Shown here one piece after another: positions 37,166-45,966 of a stretch of DNA of 64,000 bases. Source of the stretch: Shewanella putrefaciens (GTDB taxonomy: Bacteria > Pseudomonadota > Gammaproteobacteria > Enterobacterales > Shewanellaceae). How positions within the stretch are numbered: the stretch's first letter is position 1; every line of letters begins with the position of its first letter. The DNA is taken from assembly GCF_016406325.1 (NCBI RefSeq), contig NZ_CP066370.1:1426001-1490000 (forward strand). The letters are read 5' to 3'. Below the pieces are notes generated by a model. The model saw only the letters and a list, made by a program, of their open reading frames with translations, had not been told where the DNA came from and ran no database searches. The position numbers were made by a program, and so were the translations under genes.

Positions 37166-39469
37166 TCAGGTACTAGTGTGCACCCCTGCGTGTACCTTAT
37201 CTATGCCATAGGTTTTGCCTTCAGCATGGCAGGTTGCACAAGATTCAATCGGCAAGGTCGCATCTGTCACTGCATCAGCTTCGACAATTGCGCCATTAGT
37301 TCTAAAGTGCGCTACCGCTGCTGCATCTGAGTGAGCGTGACAACTACGGCATGATTCAGCCACAGGTGAAATATAGTAATTCCCAACTTTGACTGAACGT
37401 TTTGCTGAAGCTAAACCACCGTCATTCGCAAACAGTTTAGTATTATCTTTATGACATGCTGAACATGCAGTTTCGGGAGAAGGATAACCAACTAATTTAC
37501 CTTCAGCATCACGGAAGATCCCTGCGATAACATCAAAGTTACCACTGTGGAAACGGTGTGATACGGTGAATAAGTCTTTGTTCTTGAAGGTGACATTCGG
37601 ATTGATTACTTTGCTGCCATCTGTACCTTTATAAACAACGGTTGGATGACCAGATGCACCACTTGTATCATTGTGACAGTGCATACATTGATCAAAGGTG
37701 TAAGTGCCATGTCGAGTGCCTTTGATATAGTCCAAGGTGCCATGACATGCGTTACATTTTGCTTCTTCCACAGTAATACGAGCAGGATCAGTCATACGCG
37801 CTTTGACGACAGTACTGCTATCTAAGCTGTAAAACTTAACTGGTGCAGTGTTTCCTATTGGATTTGTTGGACCAAATTCAAGCCCTGTCGCATTACAACT
37901 GGCCACTTTGCCCGCTTTAATACAGACGTTCGCTTCGGAACCGACATACAGAGTACCTACAGCTTGTGCATCAGGAATCTCTTTAACAAAGGTTAAGACA
38001 CCATTTGAAAGAGTACCTTGAGCTAGGTTTACACTAATTGCGGTTGGTTTGACATCCCGCCATGCATAGACAGTACCGTCAGTTGCTACGTTACCTAATA
38101 GCAGACCGTTAGCAACAAACATACCTGTTGGGTTTGTTGTTGCATTATAGGTGGCTAAACTTGTGCCATTAGGAATAGGTGCGCCATTCATGGTGACATT
38201 TGCGGTTAATGTTAATGTTTTCATGCCTAGCGTGGCTGATGGTCCAACGGATGCGCCCGTAAAATCAACGGTAAACAGCGATGCATACTCTGCGCGTTTG
38301 CCTACACTGTGTACGGTTTCAGGCGCTAAGCTGCCAGTACCATGACATGCTTTACATTGAGTATCATCCGTCTGCGCTAAACCAAACTCAGAATGGTTTT
38401 CTCCTGTGGTAAAGTTCACATTGATATGGCAACCCACACAGGCCTGCGCATAAATATTTGTGTTATAGCTAGGGGCGCCATCATGGCAGGATTTACATTC
38501 TTTTAAGTCCGATGGGAAACCAATTTCACCAAAGTATTCTTTTGCTTCACCACTTAGACTACCACTAATGTGATGGCCAGCATGGAGTCTGTGGATCATT
38601 GGGCCAAAATCAAACACCCAGCCTTCGGCTAATTGCGCTTCAGTCGGTACAAGATCTGGGTTATGGCAAGCGACACAGTTTTCAACACTTTGATAGTTGT
38701 GGTGAGCTTCAATTTTCGCAATATGGCCATCGACTTCGCCATGACACTTGATACATGCGGCACTGCTTACTGTATCTTTTGCTGATACTGCTAATTCATC
38801 GGTAGCAGGAATAAAGTCAACAGGTGCAGACAATACTTTGTCAGATAAAGCGACACCAGTGCTATTTACGATGTTGTAGGCTCGCAAGATAACTCTGTGC
38901 AATGCATTCGGATTATCGTTTGGATTGATGATTGGTGCGGCACCAGAATAAGTCCAACTCGCCGTATAGCTGCCTGGATTATTTACATCTTCAGTTAAAG
39001 TACAAGCGTTTTTAGTACCGTTAAGGCCCGTTAAAGTACAAGTTAATGAAGTACCAGCTTGATTTGCTGTTGCATTATTCTGCCATTCAATTGGTGCACC
39101 CGTACCTGAAGTGTTTTCATTGGCGGTTAAGGAGTAAATGGCTATTTTGTCGAGTCCCATAAAGGGAACATCTTTACCTGCATTTTTACCTGTTAATGAA
39201 AACTTAATACTGAATCCTTCACTGCTCGTTACCTTGATATCTTGAGGACTTACAGTAAATTTGAGGTCGGTAATTGAGTCAGCGGTTTTAGCAAATGTTC
39301 CTGCTGGTGCCCCTGGCGTACCAGGTGTTCCGGGGGTGCCTGGCGTTCCAGGAGTACCTGGTGTACCAGGTGCGCCATCTTTACCATCATCCCCGTCTCC
39401 GCAGGCGGTTAAACATAGAGCACTGGTGAGTGCCAGTACCAGTAGAGATTTATTGTAGTTTTTCATCAT
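37166..39469 (-). CDS. Decaheme outer-membrane lipoprotein cytochrome, MtrC/OmcA family
   Basis: The 767-residue precursor has a lipoprotein signal ending LCLTAC (lipid on Cys23), so it is expected on the outer surface, moving electrons to extracellular acceptors. There are ten CXXCH haem motifs: CIKCH, CVACH, CKSCH, CVGCH and CKACH in one domain, then CNACH, CMHCH, CSACH, CRSCH and CATCH in another, with beta-rich domains before each, the MtrC/MtrF/OmcA plan. A collagen-like G-x-y linker with six GTP repeats follows the lipid Cys. No mtrA or mtrB-like partner is adjacent. Start 39469 or 39466, with AAGGGA upstream; a longer frame is rejected because it would bury the signal. Confidence 0.93.
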   Translation of the reverse strand: MMKNYNKSLLVLALTSALCLTACGDGDDGKDGAPGTPGTPGTPGTPGTPGTPGAPAGTFAKTADSITDLKFTVSPQDIKVTSSEGFSIKFSLTGKNAGKDVPFMGLDKIAIYSLTANENTSGTGAPIEWQNNATANQAGTSLTCTLTGLNGTKNACTLTEDVNNPGSYTASWTYSGAAPIINPNDNPNALHRVILRAYNIVNSTGVALSDKVLSAPVDFIPATDELAVSAKDTVSSAACIKCHGEVDGHIAKIEAHHNYQSVENCVACHNPDLVPTEAQLAEGWVFDFGPMIHRLHAGHHISGSLSGEAKEYFGEIGFPSDLKECKSCHDGAPSYNTNIYAQACVGCHINVNFTTGENHSEFGLAQTDDTQCKACHGTGSLAPETVHSVGKRAEYASLFTVDFTGASVGPSATLGMKTLTLTANVTMNGAPIPNGTSLATYNATTNPTGMFVANGLLLGNVATDGTVYAWRDVKPTAISVNLAQGTLSNGVLTFVKEIPDAQAVGTLYVGSEANVCIKAGKVASCNATGLEFGPTNPIGNTAPVKFYSLDSSTVVKARMTDPARITVEEAKCNACHGTLDYIKGTRHGTYTFDQCMHCHNDTSGASGHPTVVYKGTDGSKVINPNVTFKNKDLFTVSHRFHSGNFDVIAGIFRDAEGKLVGYPSPETACSACHKDNTKLFANDGGLASAKRSVKVGNYYISPVAESCRSCHAHSDAAAVAHFRTNGAIVEADAVTDATLPIESCATCHAEGKTYGIDKVHAGVHTST
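39314..39367 (-). repeat. Collagen-like GTP tandem repeat within the cytochrome gene
   Basis: Six consecutive Gly-Thr-Pro codon triplets (residues 35-52) lie within a longer Gly-x-y stretch (residues 26-57). At DNA level it is a 9-base unit repeated with third-position changes (GGTGTACCA-like on the plus strand). Such repeats can change length by slippage. Confidence 0.9.
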
Positions 39470-39876
39470 CGCGTCCCTTTTCTTTCTATAAGACTGCGTG
39501 TGCAGCGTCTCTAATATAGGGCGAACCATCTACTTATAAAGTGGTATTTGTGAGTTTGTATCTGATATGTGAAGGATGATTTAACAACTTAAAATGGTAA
39601 TTTCAAAAGATGAATTTAATCATTATGAAAAATTAAATAGCCCAAAATAAATGTGATGAATATTGCAAATATTTACGTTGATTTTTAATAAATTAATTAG
39701 ATTAATTTTCATTTAAGCATCAGCCTGAATAATATTTGGCTTTTATTTTTGAGATGCACAATAGATAGCGCATTTTTATCGGAGATAACTTAATAAATTG
39801 GCATGTATGGAGAATGAAACGAGGATAAAATAACAAGGCTAACATTATGTTAACCTTGAAGCATCTCTCTGCGGTT
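39470..39876. other. Intergenic region upstream of the cytochrome gene
   Basis: This 407-base, very AT-rich gap should contain the cytochrome promoter and its control sites. I could not find a complete CRP or FNR site; one TGTGA half-site is near 39652. No gene is seen. Confidence 0.5.
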
Positions 39877-40851
39877 TTATAGGGTTGGGATAAGTGTTGT
39901 GATAAGTGGACTAACGACAATATCGCATTGTGTTTGGCTGTAGCGTCTACGAGCCCTTGGCTTTTCAACTAAATAATATTGCGGCGGCAACATAGAATCG
40001 TGTAAGCGGTGTAGCTCAGTGAGTGATAATGGCACTAGCTTGAGCCCGGGCATATGCTTCACTGTGTGCATATCGATACTTGAACAAAATGCCACACTTT
40101 GTATCGTGAGCAAGTGGGCGTACCATTCCTCCCTATCTATAACTCTATCAATTGAAGGTAATAGTATACCTTGGCGTTGGCAGAAAAATTCAAGTGGATC
40201 GACTTTGCTATTAAACCCTTTCAGATCTAAGCATAAAAATGGATGGCGGCAAATATGCTCTAGTGTAATACTTAATTCAGTTTGCCAGATTGGATGATGT
40301 TTTGAAGCCACAACATAGATCCCTGATATACAACCCAATCTTGTATAGCTTAATTCTTTATTATCGGCATTTTCTAAGGTAATTCCAAAATCTAGTTCGC
40401 CTGCGTGAATTAATTCAGCACTATTTTCTTGCCATTTATGTAATCGTATTTTACCTAATTGGGTTATCACATCTGGTGAGCTAAGTTGTGGTGCTAAGAA
40501 ACTCAGTAACTCATTACTGACAGCAATATGTAAGGGTAAATCTGTTGTGTTATGGGTATTTTGGATTTGAAGTGCTGATTGCTCAAGATTGTAAACTGAG
40601 TTTGTAAATTGGCAAATTGCGGCGTATAAACTTTCGGCTAAAGGTGTCGGTTTTAGCCCTTGCTGGCGCCGGTAGAATAGCTCATCGTTAAAGGTCAAAC
40701 GTAATGCATTAAGACAACGGCTAATCTTGGGTGCTGAAACATCCAGCGCTTTAGCTGCACTATTGGCGTGTCCAGTATCGAAAATTGTCTTAAAAACCAG
40801 TAAAGTAAACACATCAAGTTCACAGATTTGTTTTAGTAACGGGTTGCTCAT
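39877..40851 (-). CDS. LysR-family transcriptional regulator
   Basis: The 324-residue protein has an N-terminal winged helix-turn-helix (about residues 14-75: LLVFKTIFDTGHANSAAKAL, then VSAPKISRCLNALR and LFYRRQQGLKPTPLAE) and a C-terminal effector-binding domain. LysR proteins usually act on a neighbouring gene. Here the nearest is the cytochrome gene downstream on the same strand, so control of that gene is a reasonable guess, not shown. The effector is unknown. Confidence 0.9.
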   Translation of the reverse strand: MSNPLLKQICELDVFTLLVFKTIFDTGHANSAAKALDVSAPKISRCLNALRLTFNDELFYRRQQGLKPTPLAESLYAAICQFTNSVYNLEQSALQIQNTHNTTDLPLHIAVSNELLSFLAPQLSSPDVITQLGKIRLHKWQENSAELIHAGELDFGITLENADNKELSYTRLGCISGIYVVASKHHPIWQTELSITLEHICRHPFLCLDLKGFNSKVDPLEFFCQRQGILLPSIDRVIDREEWYAHLLTIQSVAFCSSIDMHTVKHMPGLKLVPLSLTELHRLHDSMLPPQYYLVEKPRARRRYSQTQCDIVVSPLITTLIPTL

Positions 40852-41162
40852 TTTTTATTGCCCTATAATGACTCTAAATGTGCGCTTGTTTATTTTATTA
40901 TTCAGCTTTGCGCACTTAACCTTTAATACGTTACTCCTATCGATTTATAAAAAACCACTGAAACACCATATCGATAGCGCCTTTTTAGGCGTTAACGTTA
41001 GCATTAGTTGTACGGATTAACTGTGACTTCATTTGCAAAGTAACAAATATTTAACCATTGTAAATTACTACGAAAGGGGTAGGGCGCATCAGGTAGGATG
41101 AGGTTGATTTTGTACTAGCTCGAAAGGCCAAATGATAGGCAAGTTTATGGAAAATCTGTGGG
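40852..41162. other. Intergenic region between bactofilin and the LysR gene
   Basis: These 311 bases hold the LysR promoter (minus strand) and the 3' flank of the bactofilin gene. A GCGCCTTTTTAGGCG hairpin is at about 40978-40992, and ATCGAT occurs twice, near 40939 and 40973. I see no gene. Confidence 0.5.
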
Positions 41163-41576
41163 TTAATTTTTGTGGCAAATAAGCGTTTCTTGCGGGGAAG
41201 GGAGAGTATGTGTTCGAATTGTCGACGTATCTTCTTTGATCCTTAATCCGATAAATTGCCCACCCTCCATAATTTGCATGGATGTACTGGCCACTTCTCC
41301 ATCGACTATGCCATTACGTTGGATCACTAAACGCTCACAGATCAAACGGCCTTTAAAGTATCCATTGACCATAAATTCTTGGCATTTAATTTCCCCTTGG
41401 ACATTTCCCCCTTGTTCTATGGTGATATTGGCATTTGACAGTATTTGACCACAGATTTCACCACCAATGAGCACATCACCTGAAAACTCAATATTGCCAG
41501 TGAGTTTAGTGCCGTTTGCAATAAAACTTAGCGCAAGTTTTGGCTTAGGGGTAAAAAAGGATTTTTTCCCAAACAT
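41163..41576 (-). CDS. Bactofilin family protein
   Basis: Bactofilins are polymer-forming beta-helix proteins that scaffold envelope or cell-shape functions at the membrane. The 137-residue product starts MFGKKSFFTPKPK, has the DUF583 core (SFIANGTKLTGNIEFSGDV, then IGGEICGQI, GGNVQGEI and NGIVDGEV: regular hydrophobic-Gly turns of the beta-helix) and a short disordered tail. ATG 41576 is preferred over a start 48 bases upstream because it gives the usual short basic N-terminal tail. No partner gene (peptidase or coiled-coil) is adjacent. Confidence 0.85.
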   Translation of the reverse strand: MFGKKSFFTPKPKLALSFIANGTKLTGNIEFSGDVLIGGEICGQILSNANITIEQGGNVQGEIKCQEFMVNGYFKGRLICERLVIQRNGIVDGEVASTSMQIMEGGQFIGLRIKEDTSTIRTHTLPSPQETLICHKN

Positions 41577-41664
41577 AATAAGGTCATCCAATCTAATTAG
41601 GCGCGAGATCTTAGCGTAAATCAAAGTATAAGCACAGCTAAGTGTCGACGTATTTTTTAGGTAT

Positions 41665-42147
41665 TCATTCTATTGATTTAATTGCGATAGCTTGACTTGG
41701 ACAGGGGGCCACGCAGGCACCGCAACCTGTGCATTGTTCGAGATTGATCGTCGGGCTGGGAGCCTTGCCTACACTGAGGATGAAACTAATCGCTCGGGGT
41801 TCACAGGCATCCTTACAGCTTTGGCACCATATCCCTTGATAAGTTAAGCAATTCTCTTGGATCTGTGCTTTGATTTGCCATGCTGTTTGGGTCAGATCAA
41901 AAATATCTTCAGGACAATGTTTTGCACAAAGGGTACAGAAAGTGCATTCATTGTTATTAAAAGATATTTCAGGATATCCACCATCACCTTTCACAATAAT
42001 TTGAGTTTCACAGGCATTAATACAGGCAGAACAGCGAGTGCACACATCGGTGAACTCGATATCATCACGTACCCAAGGCGGTCTTAGCGCATTATTTCTT
42101 CGGCGGCTAAAAAGGTTACGGCGACTGTGATTAATACTCTGCGTCAT
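41665..42147 (-). CDS. napF: Ferredoxin-type protein NapF
   Basis: NapF is a cytosolic 4Fe-4S protein linked to periplasmic nitrate reductase maturation. The 160-residue product has four Cys clusters: CTRCSACINAC, CTFCTLCAKHC, CQSCKDACEP and CTGCGACVAPC. RPPWVRDD and GGYPEISFNNNECTFC match E. coli NapF from memory. The start at 42147 is preferred to one 24 bases upstream. No nap genes are next to it, so it is an orphan copy and its partner must be elsewhere. Confidence 0.88.
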   Translation of the reverse strand: MTQSINHSRRNLFSRRRNNALRPPWVRDDIEFTDVCTRCSACINACETQIIVKGDGGYPEISFNNNECTFCTLCAKHCPEDIFDLTQTAWQIKAQIQENCLTYQGIWCQSCKDACEPRAISFILSVGKAPSPTINLEQCTGCGACVAPCPSQAIAIKSIE

Positions 42148-42204
42148 GTTGTTCTTCTGTATGTCGATCATTCACAACAAAAATAATGGTTTAGATGATA
42201 ATAA

Positions 42205-42235
42205 AAATGGCCTGTGATATTTCTACAAGCCATTT
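42205..42235 (-). terminator. Terminator of galU-galE
   Basis: AAATGGC (42205-42211) pairs with GCCATTT (42229-42235). On the minus strand the stem is followed by TTATTATC after a T run. It lies immediately past the galE stop. Confidence 0.75.
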
Positions 42236-42241
42236 ATTTTA

Positions 42242-43255
42242 TTATCCTTTATATCCATTTGGATTGGTTGATTGCCAATGCCAACTACTATTAGCCATAT
42301 CTTCTAGAGTATGGGTTGCATGCCAGCCTAGGCTTTGCTTCGCGTGAGTGGGATCGGCATAACAAGCGGCAATATCACCGGGGCGACGCGGCGCAATTTG
42401 ATAGGCAATCGTTTTACCGCAGGCTTTTTCAAAGGCTTTAACCATATCTAATACACTGTAACCTTGACCTGTACCTAAGTTATAAGTGACAAGGCCCGGT
42501 CTTGTGGCGAGTTTCTCAAGGGCTTTTAAATGGCCTTTGGCTAAATCCACCACATGGATATAGTCACGTACACCCGTACCATCGTGAGTTGGATAATCAT
42601 GGCCAAATACGCTTAAGACGGCACGTTTACCTACTGCAACTTGGGCAATAAATGGCATCAAGTTATTAGGAATATCGTTAGGGTCTTCACCTATCAGGCC
42701 ACTGGAGTGGGCTCCGACGGGATTAAAATAACGAAGGCGTGCAATATTCCAACTTGGATCGCTATGGTGAAGATCTGCCAATATATGTTCAACCATTAGT
42801 TTAGATTGGCCATAGGGATTGGTTGCCCCTGTTGGGAAATCTTCAGTAATAGGCAAGCTTGCAGGATCACCATAGACGGTTGCTGATGAGCTAAAAACAA
42901 GATTTTTCACCTTAAACTCCGCCATAACTTGGCAGAGGACTAAGGTACCAGTGACATTATTCTCATAATATTTAAGGGGTTTAGCAACAGATTCTCCCAC
43001 TGCTTTTAGCCCTGCAAAATGGATCACAGAGTCGATAGCATGATCACTAAAGACTTTTTGTAATAATGCTTTATTAAGAATATCGCCCTGATAAAACGTG
43101 ACCGATTTACCTGTTATCCGTTCAACACGGTTTAATGCTTCGATGCTCGAATTAGACAAGTTGTCTAAAACGATTACCTCGCTACCCGCTTTGAGTAATT
43201 CAACAACGGTATGGGTGCCAATATAGCCAGCACCTCCGGTCACTAAAATCGTCAT
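42242..43255 (-). CDS. galE: UDP-glucose 4-epimerase
   Basis: GalE interconverts UDP-glucose and UDP-galactose for surface polysaccharides. The 337-residue protein has the NAD-binding [10 protein letters not shown] at the N terminus, the catalytic Ser in FSSSATVYG near residue 124, and the YGQSK catalytic Tyr/Lys near residues 149-153. The length equals the E. coli enzyme (338). Its ATG overlaps the galU stop by one base (TAATG), so it is translationally coupled to galU. Confidence 0.97.
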   Translation of the reverse strand: MTILVTGGAGYIGTHTVVELLKAGSEVIVLDNLSNSSIEALNRVERITGKSVTFYQGDILNKALLQKVFSDHAIDSVIHFAGLKAVGESVAKPLKYYENNVTGTLVLCQVMAEFKVKNLVFSSSATVYGDPASLPITEDFPTGATNPYGQSKLMVEHILADLHHSDPSWNIARLRYFNPVGAHSSGLIGEDPNDIPNNLMPFIAQVAVGKRAVLSVFGHDYPTHDGTGVRDYIHVVDLAKGHLKALEKLATRPGLVTYNLGTGQGYSVLDMVKAFEKACGKTIAYQIAPRRPGDIAACYADPTHAKQSLGWHATHTLEDMANSSWHWQSTNPNGYKG

Positions 43256-44163
43256 TATTTAATTCCTTTTACAACGTTTTTTAAATAGTGCGCAAAATCT
43301 TCACCGATCTCGCTGTGGCGCAGGGCATATTCAACGTTAGCACGCATATAACCTTGTTTGTTACCGCAGTCGTGGCTCTTACCTTCCATGTAGTAAGCAT
43401 TTACGGTTTCTTGCTTCATTAACATAGCAATCGCATCCGTTAATTGGATTTCATCGCCCGCACCTGCAGGTGTTTTGGCTAGTAATGGCCAGATGCTGGC
43501 AGGTAATACATAACGACCAACAACGGCTAAGTTAGAAGGCGCTTCATCTACTGGTGGTTTTTCTACCAGTTCGACTAATGGTTCAGATTCACCTGGTTGT
43601 AAATCATGGCCATTCACATCGGCAATACCGTATTGGTTGACCATGTTGTGTGGCACACCTTCAACCATGATCTGGCCCACTTGCGTCTCATCAAAAAGCT
43701 CAACCATCGCAGCCAAGTTGTCTTTGCTGAGGTTGCAACTTGCATCATCGATGATGACGTCAGGTAGCAATACGGCAAAAGGAGCGTCACCTACAACGGA
43801 TTTGGCACATAAAATAGCATGACCTAAACCTTTAGCCTGGGATTGGCGAACACTGATCACAGTTACATCTTTAGGACAAATAGACTGAACAGCTTCTAGC
43901 AGTTGACGCTTTACACGGCGTTCTAGCTGGGCTTCTAATTCAAAACTGGTATCGAAATGGTTTTCGATGGAGTTTTTACTGGCATGAGTTACGAGTACAA
44001 TTTCTTTGATCCCAGCCGCAATAGCTTCACTGACGACATACTGAATCAATGGCTTATCAACAACGGGTAGCATTTCCTTGGGAATAGCTTTGGTCGCGGG
44101 AAGCATACGAGTGCCTAGGCCTGCGACAGGAATAACGGCTTTACGAATTTGATGTTGTTTCAT
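43255..44163 (-). CDS. galU: UTP-glucose-1-phosphate uridylyltransferase
   Basis: GalU makes UDP-glucose from UTP and glucose 1-phosphate. The 302-residue product equals the E. coli length. [20 protein letters not shown] is the nucleotide-binding loop, followed by [23 protein letters not shown] and [15 protein letters not shown] are other conserved blocks. It is the first gene of the galU-galE unit. It is divergent from phhA across a 311-base region. Confidence 0.97.
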   Translation of the reverse strand: MKQHQIRKAVIPVAGLGTRMLPATKAIPKEMLPVVDKPLIQYVVSEAIAAGIKEIVLVTHASKNSIENHFDTSFELEAQLERRVKRQLLEAVQSICPKDVTVISVRQSQAKGLGHAILCAKSVVGDAPFAVLLPDVIIDDASCNLSKDNLAAMVELFDETQVGQIMVEGVPHNMVNQYGIADVNGHDLQPGESEPLVELVEKPPVDEAPSNLAVVGRYVLPASIWPLLAKTPAGAGDEIQLTDAIAMLMKQETVNAYYMEGKSHDCGNKQGYMRANVEYALRHSEIGEDFAHYLKNVVKGIK

Positions 44164-44353
44164 TGCGAACCTTTTAGGTCAAGGAGAGGCGGTTAATGGC
44201 CAATATTGTAAATGACCTGCACAGAAAAGCTATTTACAAACACTGAATTTTATCAGTATTTCGGTGTTTTATCAGTCGTTAGTCTTACATGTAACATTAA
44301 GAGTTATATATTGTTGGCAATAAACTTTCGTTTATTGAGGATTGCAATGATTT

Positions 44354-44371
44354 TGTAATATTTGCTTTACG
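44354..44371 (+). promoter_or_regulatory. Probable TyrR box before phhA
   Basis: TGTAATATTTGCTTTACG fits the TyrR consensus (TGTAAA, six bases, TTTACA) at 10 of 12 fixed positions. tyrR is encoded three genes downstream. It is centred about 110 bases before the phhA start, a position suited to activation. Confidence 0.65.
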
Positions 44372-44380
44372 TTTACGTCA
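44366..44380 (+). promoter_or_regulatory. TTTACGTT-type palindrome, site A (phhA)
   Basis: TTTACGTTTACGTCA is a variant of the palindrome found before tyrR (45847) and before the thiolase operon (55754). It overlaps the right half of the TyrR box by six bases, so the two regulators might compete. Confidence 0.5.
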
Positions 44381-44474
44381 CAAGATTGATTGAACAATAA
44401 AGTGTGAGGGAGTTAACAAAAAACAAGGCTTAGCTCACTATTGACACTATCAGCGTCAGTATGAAGTGAATGAT

Positions 44475-45275
44475 ATGACTAAAGGAACCACCTACATCGC
44501 CCGCAAGGCTGATGACACTGGGTATATAGATTACTCGCAAGAAGAGCATGATATTTGGAGCCAACTTTACGCCCGCCAAGCGGTTAATCTCCCTGGCCGA
44601 GCTTGTCTGGAATACCTTAATGGACTCGATGCGTTAGCGATGCCAAAGGATCGTATTCCACAACTCGCTGAAGTTGATCTTGTATTACAGGCAACAACAG
44701 GCTGGAAAACGGCAGCAGTACCCGCACTAATATCATTCGGCCACTTTTTTGAACTCTTAGCGAATAAAGCGTTTCCAGTGGCGACATTCATTCGCCGTAA
44801 GGAAGAGTTTGATTACCTGCAAGAACCAGATATTTTTCACGAAATTTTTGGTCATTGCCCTTTGCTTACCAATCCTTCATTTGCCAATTTTTCGCATATG
44901 TATGGCCAATTGGGTTTAAATGCTAGCAAAGAAGAACGGATATTTTTAGCGCGTTTATACTGGTTTACCGTTGAGTTTGGCTTACTTCAACCAAAAGAGG
45001 GCCCCTTATGTATCTATGGCGGTGGCATTTTAAGTTCACCCGGTGAAACCCTATATGCAATGGAGAGCGAAGTACCCGAACGTAGGCCCTTTGATTTACT
45101 GGATGTGCTGCGCACACCTTACCGAATCGATATTATGCAACCGATTTACTATGTGATTGAGCATATTGAGATGTTGGATGACATTGCCAAAATGGACATT
45201 ATGAGTTATGTCACTAAGGCTCGTCAGTTAGGTTTATTTCCCCCTAAATATCCTCCGAAAGCGAAGGCGAGTTAA
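44475..45275 (+). CDS. phhA: Phenylalanine 4-monooxygenase
   Basis: PhhA hydroxylates phenylalanine to tyrosine with tetrahydropterin and iron. The 266-residue monomer has the 2-His-1-Glu iron site: H122 and H127 in DIFHEIFGHCPLL, and E167 in WFTVEFGL. ATG 44475 is favoured, with GAAG about 8 bases upstream; a GTG 9 bases earlier is possible. phhB, which regenerates the pterin, follows after 94 bases, and the products feed the tyrosine breakdown genes downstream. Confidence 0.95.
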   Translation: MTKGTTYIARKADDTGYIDYSQEEHDIWSQLYARQAVNLPGRACLEYLNGLDALAMPKDRIPQLAEVDLVLQATTGWKTAAVPALISFGHFFELLANKAFPVATFIRRKEEFDYLQEPDIFHEIFGHCPLLTNPSFANFSHMYGQLGLNASKEERIFLARLYWFTVEFGLLQPKEGPLCIYGGGILSSPGETLYAMESEVPERRPFDLLDVLRTPYRIDIMQPIYYVIEHIEMLDDIAKMDIMSYVTKARQLGLFPPKYPPKAKAS

Positions 45276-45369
45276 TCATAATTTGCTGGATGATTTGGTT
45301 TAGTTATTTGATAAGTAATGAGTAAAGTGCAACTGAATGCCCCTATAGCGGTTGCCAAGAGGAGTAAGT

Positions 45370-45708
45370 ATGACTGTGTTATCTGATATGAAATGTGAAG
45401 CGTGCCAAGCCGATGCGCCTAAAGTGACCGATGAGGAATTGGCCGAACTTGTGCGGATGATCCCTGACTGGAGCGTGCAGGTCCGCGACGGTATTATGCA
45501 ACTTGAGCGAGTGTATAAGTTTAAAAACTTTAAACTCGCAATGGCATTTACGAATAAATTGGCTGAGTTAGCAGAAGAAGAATTTCATCATCCCGGTATA
45601 TTCACTGAGTGGGGTAAAGTCACTGTGACTTGGTGGTCACACTCTATCAAGGGATTGCACCGGAATGACTTTATTATGGCAGCCAAGACTGACCAGTTAT
45701 TAGGTTAA
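45370..45708 (+). CDS. phhB: Pterin-4a-carbinolamine dehydratase
   Basis: PhhB dehydrates the 4a-hydroxytetrahydropterin formed by PhhA, recycling the cofactor. The 112-residue product has the family signature [20 protein letters not shown], followed by [19 protein letters not shown] 45370 has AGGAG just upstream; a start 18 bases earlier would include that RBS. The gene is closed by a hairpin terminator. Confidence 0.95.
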   Translation: MTVLSDMKCEACQADAPKVTDEELAELVRMIPDWSVQVRDGIMQLERVYKFKNFKLAMAFTNKLAELAEEEFHHPGIFTEWGKVTVTWWSHSIKGLHRNDFIMAAKTDQLLG

Positions 45709-45721
45709 AATCTTATTTTTG

Positions 45722-45758
45722 AAAATCAGCGGGTTAACTTTGCTTTTTCGCTGATTTT
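45722..45758 (+). terminator. Terminator after phhB
   Basis: AAAATCAGCG (45722-45731) pairs with CGCTGATTTT (45749-45758), a 10-base-pair stem with a 17-base loop and a T-rich right arm. It ends the phhAB transcript. Confidence 0.7.
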
Positions 45759-45846
45759 ATCTTCCTGTTACAAATGTGCTGTAAACTTGACTTGCCACTT
45801 TCTATTTTACCTTCTAACGTATACACGCCTAGCTATAAATCTATCG

Positions 45847-45862
45847 TTTACGTTTGCGTAAA
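45847..45862 (+). promoter_or_regulatory. TTTACGTT-type palindrome, site B (tyrR)
   Basis: TTTACGTTTGCGTAAA is a near-perfect palindrome (TTTACG, four bases, CGTAAA), 104 bases before tyrR. It matches site C at 55754 in 15 of 16 bases. Confidence 0.6.
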
Positions 45863-45966
45863 GCTAAACTGCTAACTAAGCAATTATCGCTTTTACTAAT
45901 ATGTATGGATAATAGCTCTGCACGGGTTATCCCAAAATTCAAATCAAAAAGGGAATATCAGTCATT

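Larger units (their letters stand above)
44164..44474. other. Divergent galU/phhA intergenic region
   Basis: This gap holds the galU promoter (minus) and the phhA promoter (plus). Two candidate regulator sites before phhA are listed separately. No gene is seen. Confidence 0.6.

Noticed and set aside
33600-37200. CRISPR array, prophage or restriction system in the accessory region
   Set aside because: The repeats are few and palindromic, not regularly spaced, and no cas, phage or nuclease gene is present.
39261-39458. 65-codon plus-strand frame over the GTP repeat
   Set aside because: It is the complement of the collagen-like repeat within the cytochrome gene.
39640-39680. CRP-like TGTGA upstream of the decaheme cytochrome gene
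   Set aside because: Only one half-site is present.
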